Source: Lachnospiraceae bacterium (lineage in GTDB: Bacteria; Bacillota; Clostridia; Lachnospirales; Lachnospiraceae). Taken from it: a stretch of 11,039 nucleotides of DNA. Positions 1 through 5,922 of this stretch are shown piece by piece. The notes beneath the pieces were generated by a model, which made no database searches, was not told the origin of the DNA, and was given only the letters and a program-made list of their open reading frames with translations. Position 1 is the first letter of the stretch; each line of letters starts with the position of its first letter. The DNA lies in contig DOVL01000109.1 in the NCBI GenBank assembly GCA_003520105.1, positions 2,482 through 13,520 on the forward strand, given 5' to 3'. A program made the position numbers and the translations under genes.

Positions 1-113
1 GCCAGAGCCGCCTCCTTACTCTCCGCATAATAGCCGGTCATATTTCTTGACTCAAGTCCCTTGATAACCTTCTGTGCCAGAAGTTCATTTCTCTTAAATA
101 TGTTTTCGTTCAT
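1..113 (-). CDS. LUD-domain (lactate utilisation, LutC/YkgG-like) protein, N-terminal part only
   Basis: This is the first 37 codons of a minus-strand gene that runs off the left edge. The ATG is at 113-111, and GGAGGGAGACA lies directly upstream, so GGAGG sits at a good ribosome-site spacing. The visible protein starts MNENIFKRNELLAQKVIKGL and continues with a segment containing SRNMTGYYAESKEAA. That pattern (helical start, 'VIKGLESRNM.GYYAE.KEEA') is the N-terminus I recognise from clostridial LUD/DUF162 proteins annotated as lactate utilisation proteins. Family members adopt a fold related to NagB/RpiA; some take part in lactate oxidation, but the stand-alone lachnospiral members have no proven role. 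Only the N-terminus is visible, so the assignment rests on a short stretch. Confidence 0.6.
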   Translation of the reverse strand, partial: MNENIFKRNELLAQKVIKGLESRNMTGYYAESKEAAL

Positions 114-154
114 TGTCTCCCTCCAATATTTTACATTAATCATTACCGCAGTTT

Positions 155-220
155 TGTGTAGATGCTGACTACGTCAGCACATCCCCTCGTGACTACGTCA
201 CTCGGCTCATTATCTACACA
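155..220. repeat. 66-base nested palindrome with two GACTACGTCA hairpins
   Basis: The outer arms TGTGTAGAT (155-163) and ATCTACACA (212-220) are perfect inverted repeats. Inside are two smaller hairpins: TGCTGA/TCAGCA (163-168/174-179) and GTGA/TCAC (189-192/198-201). Both present the same loop, CTACG, and both contain TGACTACGTCA. The overall form is a three-way junction or cruciform. It lies just upstream of the LUD gene and could be in that gene's leader, or be a small dispersed repeat. A related core recurs at 1960-1970. I do not recognise it as a named family. Confidence 0.6.
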
Positions 221-221
221 T

Positions 222-258
222 AAAAGATCCGAGACTATTTTAACATAAATCCCGGATC
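222..258 (-). terminator. Rho-independent terminator of the tetR-DUF998 unit
   Basis: In the minus-strand transcript GAUCCGGGA (258-250) pairs with UCUCGGAUC (234-226), giving nine base pairs that include one G-U. The loop is 15 nt and the stem is followed by UUUUA. It lies about 84 nt past the stop of the DUF998 gene. The large loop and short U-run make it only moderately strong. Confidence 0.5.
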
Positions 259-341
259 ATTTTCTATAACATGAAAATTCTATTTTTAATTATATTTGCC
301 ATGTTTTATGCATATTAACACTCGCATCTTTTATTACATAC

Positions 342-1046
342 TTAGCTCTGCGCTTTCCTGAAGCCATCAAAGAGATAAAGCCCCAGCACTGCGTTAAATC
401 CTACAGCCGCAAATACACTGAACCTCTCCACGATTCCAAAGTAATCCTTCGGTACCGCTCCTGTTCCTATCGCACCGATAAACATCATTGCAAGAGCGAT
501 CATCGCACATATACCGATGCTCTTCAGCTTCTTATCCTTCATACCGGCTATGATCAGAAGCACCAGAGATGCGATTGAAAGAGATACCACAAATCCTGTG
601 ACTACCATATGCATGACCTCCTGGAAGGACTTGATTTCCTTGCCACTGTCTGCCAGAGGGAACATCTTATATCCAACATCCGAGATCAAATTCATGATTG
701 CAAAGAGATATATTCCCACGCGAAAGAGCTTTGATCCAAGCTTCTTCTCAGATACAAAAATCGCTACACAGATTATACACACCATACCTCCGATGCTGTA
801 AAACGCTGACAGCTGGCTCCAGAGCTTTCTTGAAGGTGCGCTATCCGCAGAAAGGTCGCTTACCGCCTGTTTCATCCAGTCATATCCAGGAAACTTAAGC
901 GGTGAAAATACAACTGCTGCCGTATACGATAAAAAAGACAACAGCCCCGCCAATCCCATCCAATTTATCAGTTTTCTTTTTTTATCAGTTTTCTTTTCTG
1001 CTTCATCAATCAATGTTTTCTTAACTGCTACTTCTTGTCCAGCCAT
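342..1046 (-). CDS. DUF998 family integral membrane protein
   Basis: This is a hydrophobic protein of 234 residues with about six membrane helices (roughly residues 28-48, 81-99, 107-124, 144-168, 174-195 and 208-226) and a charged cytoplasmic N-terminus rich in Lys/Glu. The segment PGYDWMKQAVSDLSA (residues 53-67), just after the first helix, together with the later MFP and ERFS motifs, matches the DUF998 pattern. The biochemical function of this family is unknown. The reading frame extends to an ATG at 1079, but GAGGAAG lies 5 nt before the ATG at 1046 and no ribosome site precedes the one at 1079, so I prefer 1046. The gene follows the TetR gene by 76 nt with no terminator between, so it is probably co-transcribed and is the likely target of that regulator. 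Confidence 0.75.
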   Translation of the reverse strand: MAGQEVAVKKTLIDEAEKKTDKKRKLINWMGLAGLLSFLSYTAAVVFSPLKFPGYDWMKQAVSDLSADSAPSRKLWSQLSAFYSIGGMVCIICVAIFVSEKKLGSKLFRVGIYLFAIMNLISDVGYKMFPLADSGKEIKSFQEVMHMVVTGFVVSLSIASLVLLIIAGMKDKKLKSIGICAMIALAMMFIGAIGTGAVPKDYFGIVERFSVFAAVGFNAVLGLYLFDGFRKAQS

Positions 1047-1122
1047 ATTTTCTTCCTCTTTTCTGTCACTATTATTCATATTCTACTGACCGATATTTCC
1101 AAATACAATTCCACTGGATTCT

Positions 1123-1818
1123 TCAGGATTGTTTTTTACTATATATCCTGCAGAATTCGTCGATATAGTCCTGCATCATTTTTCCGACTGTAGGCATCCC
1201 TGCAGGATTTCCGTCAGCCGATTTTCCTGTACCATTTCCGGAAACTATTTTTTTCTCTGAACCCACCTCATTCGAAGTGCTTGCGAACATAAGATCAAAT
1301 TCATGATCAAGTATCGCATGTACCGTCATCGCAAAGGACGTCGCAGCAACGTCAGGATTCACAAAATCAGCTATCCCCTTAACCTGCAATGCGTAGAAAA
1401 GCGTCTTGGTCGCATTGATCATGGTACGTGTTTCCTTAACCATGATATCGGCAGCCGCACTGTTGATCGAACGTTCCGACATTATCACCTTATAGAACTG
1501 AAACATCCTGGGATAACTTACCATTTTTCGATACGAATCAACCGATTCGAGAAGAATAGCCTTCAGTGGTATGTCCGGCGAAAGACTGTCATAATTGATT
1601 CCTTCCGAACCCATCTGCGTCTTGGAAGCTTCCCTGAGTATTCCATACATAGCCTCAACTATCTCATCTCTCGAAGAAAAATGATTATAAAGAGAAGCTT
1701 TGGTTATGCCAACCTTTTCGGCTATCTGCTGCATTGATACTGTTCCCAGCCCACGCTCGGCAGCCAGCTCAAGAGTTGCAGTTATGATCTCCATCCTTCT
1801 GTTTTTTGTTTCCTTCAT
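1123..1818 (-). CDS. TetR/AcrR family transcriptional regulator
   Basis: This protein of 231 residues has the standard TetR layout. The N-terminal three-helix DNA-binding domain has its helix-turn-helix at about residues 28-47 (SMQQIAEKVGITKASLYNHF), and a helical ligand/dimer domain follows. A Gly/Ser/Lys-rich stretch near residues 186-212 looks like a flexible insertion before the last helix. The ligand is unknown. The start at 1818 is preceded by AAAGG at about 11 nt, a weak site, but starting further in would shorten the canonical domain. The promoter at 1903-1931 contains a perfect operator-like palindrome, so negative autoregulation is likely. The DUF998 membrane gene lies immediately downstream, the usual arrangement for a TetR repressor and the membrane protein it controls. 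Confidence 0.9.
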   Translation of the reverse strand: MKETKNRRMEIITATLELAAERGLGTVSMQQIAEKVGITKASLYNHFSSRDEIVEAMYGILREASKTQMGSEGINYDSLSPDIPLKAILLESVDSYRKMVSYPRMFQFYKVIMSERSINSAAADIMVKETRTMINATKTLFYALQVKGIADFVNPDVAATSFAMTVHAILDHEFDLMFASTSNEVGSEKKIVSGNGTGKSADGNPAGMPTVGKMMQDYIDEFCRIYSKKQS

Positions 1819-1902
1819 GATCTATTCAACCTTTCATCTGTTCGTAACTGTTTTATGTATCTTGACGTTTGATATTTATGCTCTCGTGACCTCTTGATTG
1901 TA

Positions 1903-1931
1903 TTTATACTACCGTTCGGTAGTTTTGTCAA
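1903..1931 (-). promoter_or_regulatory. Promoter with embedded TetR-type operator
   Basis: Read on the minus strand, TTGACA (1931-1926) and TATAAA (1908-1903) are separated by exactly 17 bases, AAACTACCGAACGGTAG. A perfect inverted repeat ACTACCG-TT-CGGTAGT (1908-1923, plus-strand reading) fills the spacer and touches the -10 box. A repressor bound there would block RNA polymerase. The site is about 85 nt upstream of the TetR start codon. The promoter match and operator symmetry are direct observations; the link to this TetR is inference from position. Confidence 0.8.
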
Positions 1932-1959
1932 TACGCATTTTTATTTTTGTGCAACCACC

Positions 1960-1970
1960 GACTACGTCAC
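1960..1970. repeat. Third copy of the GACTACGTCAC core
   Basis: GACTACGTCAC at 1960-1970 matches the core of the second hairpin at 191-201. The flanks also resemble that element: a T-rich stretch ending in TTTTGTG stands upstream (1944-1951), and CTC follows the core. The outer inverted arms are absent here, so this may be a decayed copy. Confidence 0.4.
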
Positions 1971-1994
1971 TCTCCTCAAAAGTTTATTTAGAAC

Positions 1995-2012
1995 GTGCGC
2001 CGCAAGGCGCAC
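1995..2012. other. GC-rich hairpin with a GCAA loop
   Basis: GTGCGCC (1995-2001) and GGCGCAC (2006-2012) form a perfect seven-pair stem. On the plus strand the loop is GCAA, a stable GNRA tetraloop; on the minus strand it is TTGC. No T-run follows on the minus strand, so it is not a clean terminator there. It may be a back-up pause site next to the main terminator at 2014-2052. Confidence 0.4.
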
Positions 2013-2013
2013 C

Positions 2014-2052
2014 ATAAAAACACCCCGAATGTTTTGTCTGACATTCGGGGTG
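2014..2052 (-). terminator. Strong rho-independent terminator of the lipoprotein gene
   Basis: CACCCCGAATGT (2021-2032) and ACATTCGGGGTG (2041-2052) are a perfect 12-pair inverted repeat with an 8-base loop. On the minus strand the stem is followed by TTTTTAT. It lies 33 bases after the stop codon of the decarboxylase-dipeptidase gene. The plus-strand side lacks a T-run, so it acts mainly on the minus strand. Confidence 0.9.
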
Positions 2053-2084
2053 CAATTTACATCTCGATTACGTTTTATGTTATT

Positions 2085-3635
2085 TTAGTCAACTGATTCA
2101 CTGCTTACAGGGAAGGTGAAATATGTATCCGGATAAGGCTCCTCATCCAGAGTAAAATGCCACCACTCCTCTTCAAGCGGCCTGAAGCCGTGAGCCATCA
2201 TAGCTTCTCTGAGTATCATACGATTTGCGTACTGCTCCTCTGTTATCTCTGTATAATCCGGATGTGAAAGCTCACCAAAATAATCAAAAGTTCCGCCCAT
2301 ATCTACTTCCTTTTCAGTCTTCATATCGAAGAGAGTCAGATCAACCGTGCTTCCCCTGCTGTGTCCGGAATGAAGAGCTATATATCCCTGTTCAAAAAGC
2401 ACCGACTTGTCCAGTTCAGGATAGAAATACTCCTTCATCCTTGTATCATCAGTATCTTCAGCCCACTCAACGAAATTGGTCACTGCCATCTGTGGTCTGT
2501 AGGCATCAAATATCTTCAGTCTGTAGCCTTTTTCTCTAAGGTCATCACTTACTTCCTTAAGTGCAGCAGCCGCTTCCTTAGTCAGAAGCGCAACCGGCTC
2601 CTCGTAACCATCTATCCTGTCACCGACAAAATTGTATGTAGAATAATATCTGATCTCAAGGATTGCATCAGGAACAGCCTCGCTTAAGAGAACAAAATCC
2701 GACGAATCTCCCGACAGCGTAACTCCATCTTCAGAAACAGTTGTATCTTCTGTCGTATCGTCATCTGTATTTTTCTCGACCTTTTCGATATCCTCAGACT
2801 GATCGATCGTAAGATCAAAATCAGCAAACATATCGCCTTCAGGAAGAGCCATCTCGAAGCCGTCCGTGATATCGATACTCAGCTCAGCCTTATCGATCTT
2901 GAGTCCAAGAATATGACCTCCCTTTGATCTATCGGTAGACACAAAATGCAGATGCCAGCCTGTCGCATTAAGATCGGACATATATGGCGGACAGTAGAGT
3001 CCGACAACAGTTCCCTCTATATTTTCGTAATCAAAGAAGGTCTGATCGGTCTCCAGAACTTCTGCAAGAGGCTTGTAAGGCTCCTCCTGCGCATACTCAC
3101 TTCTGACATTCATTTCCGAGAAAGTTCCATCGATCCTGATAAAATAAAACCTGTTCTTTCCGAATTCATCGACCTTCTCATTAAGCTTATCCTGAAGTGC
3201 GGTTATACTGTCAACCCCGGATAGTTCCGCCTTCTCATCCGTATCAAAGAATGTCACATTCGAGAAAGGAATTGTTTCATCATCCGGAACCACTTCAACA
3301 CTTCCGTCGGCAGCCGCGCGGTAAATAGTTCCGTCCAGAGTGATCATCTCACCGTTCAGTCCGTCAAAGGTACCGATGCCTATATCTCCCCTCTTCTTCA
3401 GCTCAGCTGCTGTTATACTTCCGTGATAATCACCGAATGTAAGTCCCTGAAGAAGTGAAACCTGAAATACAGTTTCTCTGTCAACCGATTCACCCGAATT
3501 ATCTGCCTCGGTTGTAATATCTGTCTCGGTCTTCTGCTCCGTCTTCGCTTTATCCTTCTTTTTGGAACCACAGCCGGCCAGTCCCAGCATCAAAGCCATA
3601 GAAACAGCTGTGATCTTTACTACTCTTTTTCTCAT
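2085..3635 (-). CDS. Lipoprotein fusing alpha-acetolactate decarboxylase and VanX-type D-Ala-D-Ala dipeptidase domains
   Basis: This protein has 516 residues. A signal peptide with lipobox LAGC (Cys22) predicts anchoring outside the membrane, followed by an acidic linker to about residue 54. Residues 55-290 match acetolactate decarboxylase (acetolactate to acetoin plus CO2): GTFDGLNGEM with Glu96, VRSE with Arg178, and HLHF...H with His228, His230 and His241. The +2/+11 histidine spacing equals His194/196/207 of the Bacillus brevis enzyme, and Glu287 fits its Glu253. After an Asp/Thr-rich linker (290-310), residues 311-505 are a M15D D-alanyl-D-alanine dipeptidase: DAYRP (Arg380), SGHSRGSTVD (His425, Asp432) and EWWHF (Glu490, His493). 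Spacings Arg-His 45, His-Glu 65 and Asp-His 61 equal those of VanX. The start has AGGGG 6-7 nt upstream. No vanH/vanA-type genes are nearby, so a resistance role is not supported. Both domains look catalytically intact; why they are joined is unknown. Confidence 0.88.
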   Translation of the reverse strand: MRKRVVKITAVSMALMLGLAGCGSKKKDKAKTEQKTETDITTEADNSGESVDRETVFQVSLLQGLTFGDYHGSITAAELKKRGDIGIGTFDGLNGEMITLDGTIYRAAADGSVEVVPDDETIPFSNVTFFDTDEKAELSGVDSITALQDKLNEKVDEFGKNRFYFIRIDGTFSEMNVRSEYAQEEPYKPLAEVLETDQTFFDYENIEGTVVGLYCPPYMSDLNATGWHLHFVSTDRSKGGHILGLKIDKAELSIDITDGFEMALPEGDMFADFDLTIDQSEDIEKVEKNTDDDTTEDTTVSEDGVTLSGDSSDFVLLSEAVPDAILEIRYYSTYNFVGDRIDGYEEPVALLTKEAAAALKEVSDDLREKGYRLKIFDAYRPQMAVTNFVEWAEDTDDTRMKEYFYPELDKSVLFEQGYIALHSGHSRGSTVDLTLFDMKTEKEVDMGGTFDYFGELSHPDYTEITEEQYANRMILREAMMAHGFRPLEEEWWHFTLDEEPYPDTYFTFPVSSESVD

Positions 3636-3673
3636 TCAATCCCCTCTTTTCGTCAATTTTCTTTTAGATCATT

Positions 3674-3702
3674 ATCATATTAACGTATGATCCGGTTATC
3701 AA
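3674..3702 (-). promoter_or_regulatory. Proximal promoter of the lipoprotein gene
   Basis: On the minus strand TTGATA (3702-3697) and TATGAT (3679-3674) are 17 bases apart, each one mismatch from consensus. Transcription would start near 3667, leaving a leader of about 30 nt that holds the AGGGG ribosome site. The -10 box is one arm of an inverted repeat, ATCATA/TATGAT (3674-3679/3686-3691), which could be a regulator site. Confidence 0.65.
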
Positions 3703-3716
3703 TCCTGTCATGAAGC

Positions 3717-3782
3717 TCAATCATCCCAGGTATTCAGCCATGGCGGCCACAGCTCTTCTCCCCGCACAGGCAACAACCACAT
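3717..3782 (-). other. Candidate small RNA or leaderless 21-residue micro-ORF
   Basis: This patch is visibly richer in G+C than the surrounding intergenic DNA. An ATG at 3782 opens 21 codons (start MWLLPVRGEE, four Trp in total, stop at 3719-3717). No ribosome site precedes it, but the promoter at 3792-3821 would start transcription about 3 nt before the ATG. The transcript can also fold in part: CCTGT/ACAGG, and GAAGAGCT with AGCTTC. It may be a small RNA, a structured leader of the lipoprotein gene, or nothing. I do not recognise the sequence. Confidence 0.25.
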
Positions 3783-3791
3783 CACTATATA

Positions 3792-3821
3792 ATTATATCA
3801 AAAAGAATAACAAAAGCGCAA
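3792..3821 (-). promoter_or_regulatory. Possible distal promoter (perfect -10 box)
   Basis: On the minus strand a perfect TATAAT (3797-3792) has TTGCGC (3821-3816) 18 bases upstream. The -35 match is poor, so the site rests on the -10. If used, the transcript would start near 3785 and either form a small RNA or give the lipoprotein gene a leader of about 150 nt. Confidence 0.35.
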
Positions 3822-3875
3822 CACCGGAGGGTGGGTACTGCTCTATTCACTTGACCACATTTTTCAAACATCTTC

Positions 3876-3904
3876 TTGAATGATTCAAATATATTGTTTA
3901 TAAT
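3876..3904 (+). promoter_or_regulatory. Promoter of the small membrane protein gene, with a palindrome on the -35
   Basis: TTGAAT (3876-3881) and a perfect TATAAT (3899-3904) are separated by 17 bases. The -35 is the left arm of a perfect inverted repeat TTGAAT-G-ATTCAA (3876-3888), a plausible operator. The start codon lies 40 bases past the -10, and GGGAG (3933-3937) is 7 nt before it. Confidence 0.65.
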
Positions 3905-3944
3905 CATTTTTGCGTAAATTAATTAGATTTCCGGGAGCTGTAAA

Positions 3945-4439
3945 ATGATTAAATATCAAGTTAAGAAAAATAAAAAATCCCGCATGACCTTCAGGCTGTT
4001 CGGATTATTCCTTATCTCCTTCGCTCTTCTCATGATAGTTCCTACGCTTATGGGCTACGAAAAGGTCAAGGTTTTCTGGTTAATAATCACCGCTCTTTTC
4101 GGTCTGTACGGATTAGCACTGGTTATACATTCATTTGGTAAAACTTCCTACGATATCGACTACGAATTCAGAAAAGATGATATGCTTGTCAAGCATCACT
4201 GGGGCGAGACCACATATCGCTATGAAGATATAACCGATCTCTCACTCATTTCTCCTGAAAATGAGAATGTTTACAGCATCATAAATATCCGCTTTAAGAA
4301 GGAAAACTTCATCATTCCCTTCACCTTTAAGAAGGAGTTCTGTGACAAGGTCTATACCTACGTTAACGAAAGAATGACCGTCAAGATGCTCGAAGAGGAT
4401 CTCGGAAAACCGGAAGATACCGATAGTAAAAAAGAATAA
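3945..4439 (+). CDS. Small membrane protein, two helices plus a PH-like/YcxB-like cytoplasmic domain
   Basis: This is the only plus-strand gene, with 164 residues. A basic N-terminus (MIKYQVKKNKKSR) precedes two hydrophobic segments at about 15-36 and 43-64, a helical hairpin. Residues 68-145 alternate short beta-like strands (YDIDYEFRKDDMLVKHHW, TTYRYEDITDLSLI, YSIINIRFKKENFIIPF) and end in a helix (FCDKVYTYVNERM). The strand pattern and the Y-x-Y-x-D-I turn resemble the PH-like domains of bacterial YcxB-type membrane proteins. The tail is charged. The start is supported by GGGAG at 7 nt and a good promoter. The gene is convergent with the citrate synthase unit and shares a terminator with it, so it is probably monocistronic. 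No function can be assigned. Confidence 0.7.
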   Translation: MIKYQVKKNKKSRMTFRLFGLFLISFALLMIVPTLMGYEKVKVFWLIITALFGLYGLALVIHSFGKTSYDIDYEFRKDDMLVKHHWGETTYRYEDITDLSLISPENENVYSIINIRFKKENFIIPFTFKKEFCDKVYTYVNERMTVKMLEEDLGKPEDTDSKKE

Positions 4440-4482
4440 TTCACGTAAATACAGACAAAACATACATCTGGCATGTAACGCT

Positions 4483-4560
4483 AAAAAAATGGCATCCATC
4501 TGTGATATATATCCGAAATACCGGACACATATCACTGACGGATGCCTTCTTTTAATATTT
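4483..4560. terminator. Bidirectional terminator between convergent genes
   Basis: 4491-4508 and 4529-4546 form an 18-position stem (GGCATCC...GTGATAT / ATATCAC...GGATGCC) with only two imperfect positions, one of which is a G-U pair in the minus-strand transcript. An inner TCCG/CGGA stem closes the loop. Seven A's on the left (4483-4489) give the U-run for the minus-strand citrate synthase transcript. The T-rich stretch at 4547-4560 serves the plus-strand gene. Confidence 0.9.
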
Positions 4561-5922
4561 CTACCAGATTCTCTCATCGATCGGCAGGTACTCTTTGTGC
4601 TTGCCGACGTATTTATATGCAGGTCTGATTATCTTACCATTATTTACAAGCTCTTCAATTCTGTGAGCCGACCAGCCCGGAATACGGGCTATCGCAAACA
4701 TCGGTGTGAAGAGCTCGATAGGAATTCTGAGCATTGTATATACAAAGCCACTGTAGAAATCAACATTCGCGCAGACAGGCTTATGCATATCTCTCTTATT
4801 CATTATGAGTTCCTTGGCTATCTTCTCAACTCTCTCATAAAGCTCAAACTCTTTGGTCATTCCCTTCTCTTCCGAAAGCTTTCTTGCCGCCTCCTTAAGG
4901 ATGACTGCTCTCGGATCCGAGATTGAATAAACCGCATGCCCCATACCATAAATAAGTCCCGAATGATCAAAGCCCTTTTTATCGAGAAGATCACTGAGAT
5001 AAGCCGAAAGCTCCTTCTCGTTCTCCCAGTCGGATATGTGCGACTTCAGATCATTGAACATCTGCTGAACCTTAAGGTTCGCACCACCGTGACGAGGTCC
5101 CTTAAGTGAACCGAGTGATGCAGCTATTGCAGAATATGTATCTGTATGTGAGGTAGTAACAACATGGGTTGTGAAGGTAGAGTTGTTTCCTCCGCCGTGA
5201 TCTGCATGAAGCACCAGACAGATGTCCAGTACACGCGCTTCAAGATCGGTATATTTTGTATCAGGTCTGAGAAGTCTAAGAATATTTTCAGCCGTTGTAA
5301 GATCCTTCTTCGGTCTGTGAATGATAAGACTCGAATCCAGATATTTATGTCTGTAGCTCTGATAACCGTAAGCTGCGATCAGCGGAAATCTTGCTATAAG
5401 TCCCAGGCTCTGCTGAAGGACATGTCTGATTGCAATACTGTCCGGATCATCATCATATGAATAAAGTGTCAGAACGCATCTCTGCAGAGTGTTCATGATA
5501 TTCTTGCTCGGAGCTTTCATGATAACGTCTCTGTTGAAGTTGGCCGGAAGCTCTCTGAACTCGCCCAGAACCTCCATAAATTCGATCAGCTGCTCTCTGG
5601 TAGGAAGCTCGCCGAAGAGAAGCAGGAAGACTGTCTCCTCAAAGCCCCTTTTTGAACCTCCGAAGCCCTTGATCAGATCACTGACATTATATCCCTGATA
5701 ATACAGTTCGCCCGGAATAGGAATACGTTCTCCGTTCTTCTCCTCGAAGCCGTTAACATCGGAAATCTCAGTAAGGCCTGTAAGAACGCCCTTACCGTTT
5801 GACTCTCTGAGGCCTCTCTTAACATCGTATTTTGAATAAAGTCTCTGATCGATCTGTCCCGAATCAGCGCAGAATTCCAGATATTTATCTACTGTTTTGT
5901 TAAACTCGTCATTACTGAACAT
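4561..5922 (-). CDS. Citrate synthase
   Basis: This enzyme condenses acetyl-CoA with oxaloacetate to citrate; in anaerobes it usually feeds glutamate synthesis through a partial TCA branch. Numbered from the chosen start (453 residues), the signature motifs are LHADHGGGNNSTF (His242), LKGPRHGGAN (catalytic His278), GMGHAVYSISDPRA (His329) and NVDFYSGF (catalytic Asp388), all intact. The C-terminal IPGWSAHRIEEL and RPAYKYVG segments are also typical. The GGGNNST version of the first motif is one I associate with clostridial and related citrate synthases, rather than the Gram-negative HEQNAST form. The frame extends to an ATG at 5949, but GAGGAG lies 9 nt before the ATG at 5922, which overlaps the upstream stop by 11 nt; this suggests translational coupling. 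The family includes 2-methylcitrate synthases, and no other methylcitrate gene is present. It is the last gene of its operon. Confidence 0.92.
   Translation of the reverse strand: MFSNDEFNKTVDKYLEFCADSGQIDQRLYSKYDVKRGLRESNGKGVLTGLTEISDVNGFEEKNGERIPIPGELYYQGYNVSDLIKGFGGSKRGFEETVFLLLFGELPTREQLIEFMEVLGEFRELPANFNRDVIMKAPSKNIMNTLQRCVLTLYSYDDDPDSIAIRHVLQQSLGLIARFPLIAAYGYQSYRHKYLDSSLIIHRPKKDLTTAENILRLLRPDTKYTDLEARVLDICLVLHADHGGGNNSTFTTHVVTTSHTDTYSAIAASLGSLKGPRHGGANLKVQQMFNDLKSHISDWENEKELSAYLSDLLDKKGFDHSGLIYGMGHAVYSISDPRAVILKEAARKLSEEKGMTKEFELYERVEKIAKELIMNKRDMHKPVCANVDFYSGFVYTMLRIPIELFTPMFAIARIPGWSAHRIEELVNNGKIIRPAYKYVGKHKEYLPIDERIW

Noticed and set aside
289..318. Promoter for the LUD gene (TATAAT at 294-289, TTAATA 18 bases upstream, minus strand)
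   Set aside because: The terminator-like hairpin at 222-258 lies between this site and the gene, and the -35 match is weak. It may be chance in AT-rich DNA.
2085..3635. Vancomycin-resistance gene (vanX)
   Set aside because: The C-terminal domain is VanX-like, but there is no vanH, vanA-type ligase or VanRS pair in the window, and the protein is a surface lipoprotein fused to a decarboxylase. VanX of resistance clusters is a small cytoplasmic protein.
3822..3845. T-box-like stretch (AGGGTGGGTACTGC) on the plus strand
   Set aside because: It resembles the T-box AGGGTGG-N-ACCGCG only in its first half. There is no antiterminator pairing or specifier domain, and the downstream gene is not an aminoacyl-tRNA synthetase or amino-acid gene.
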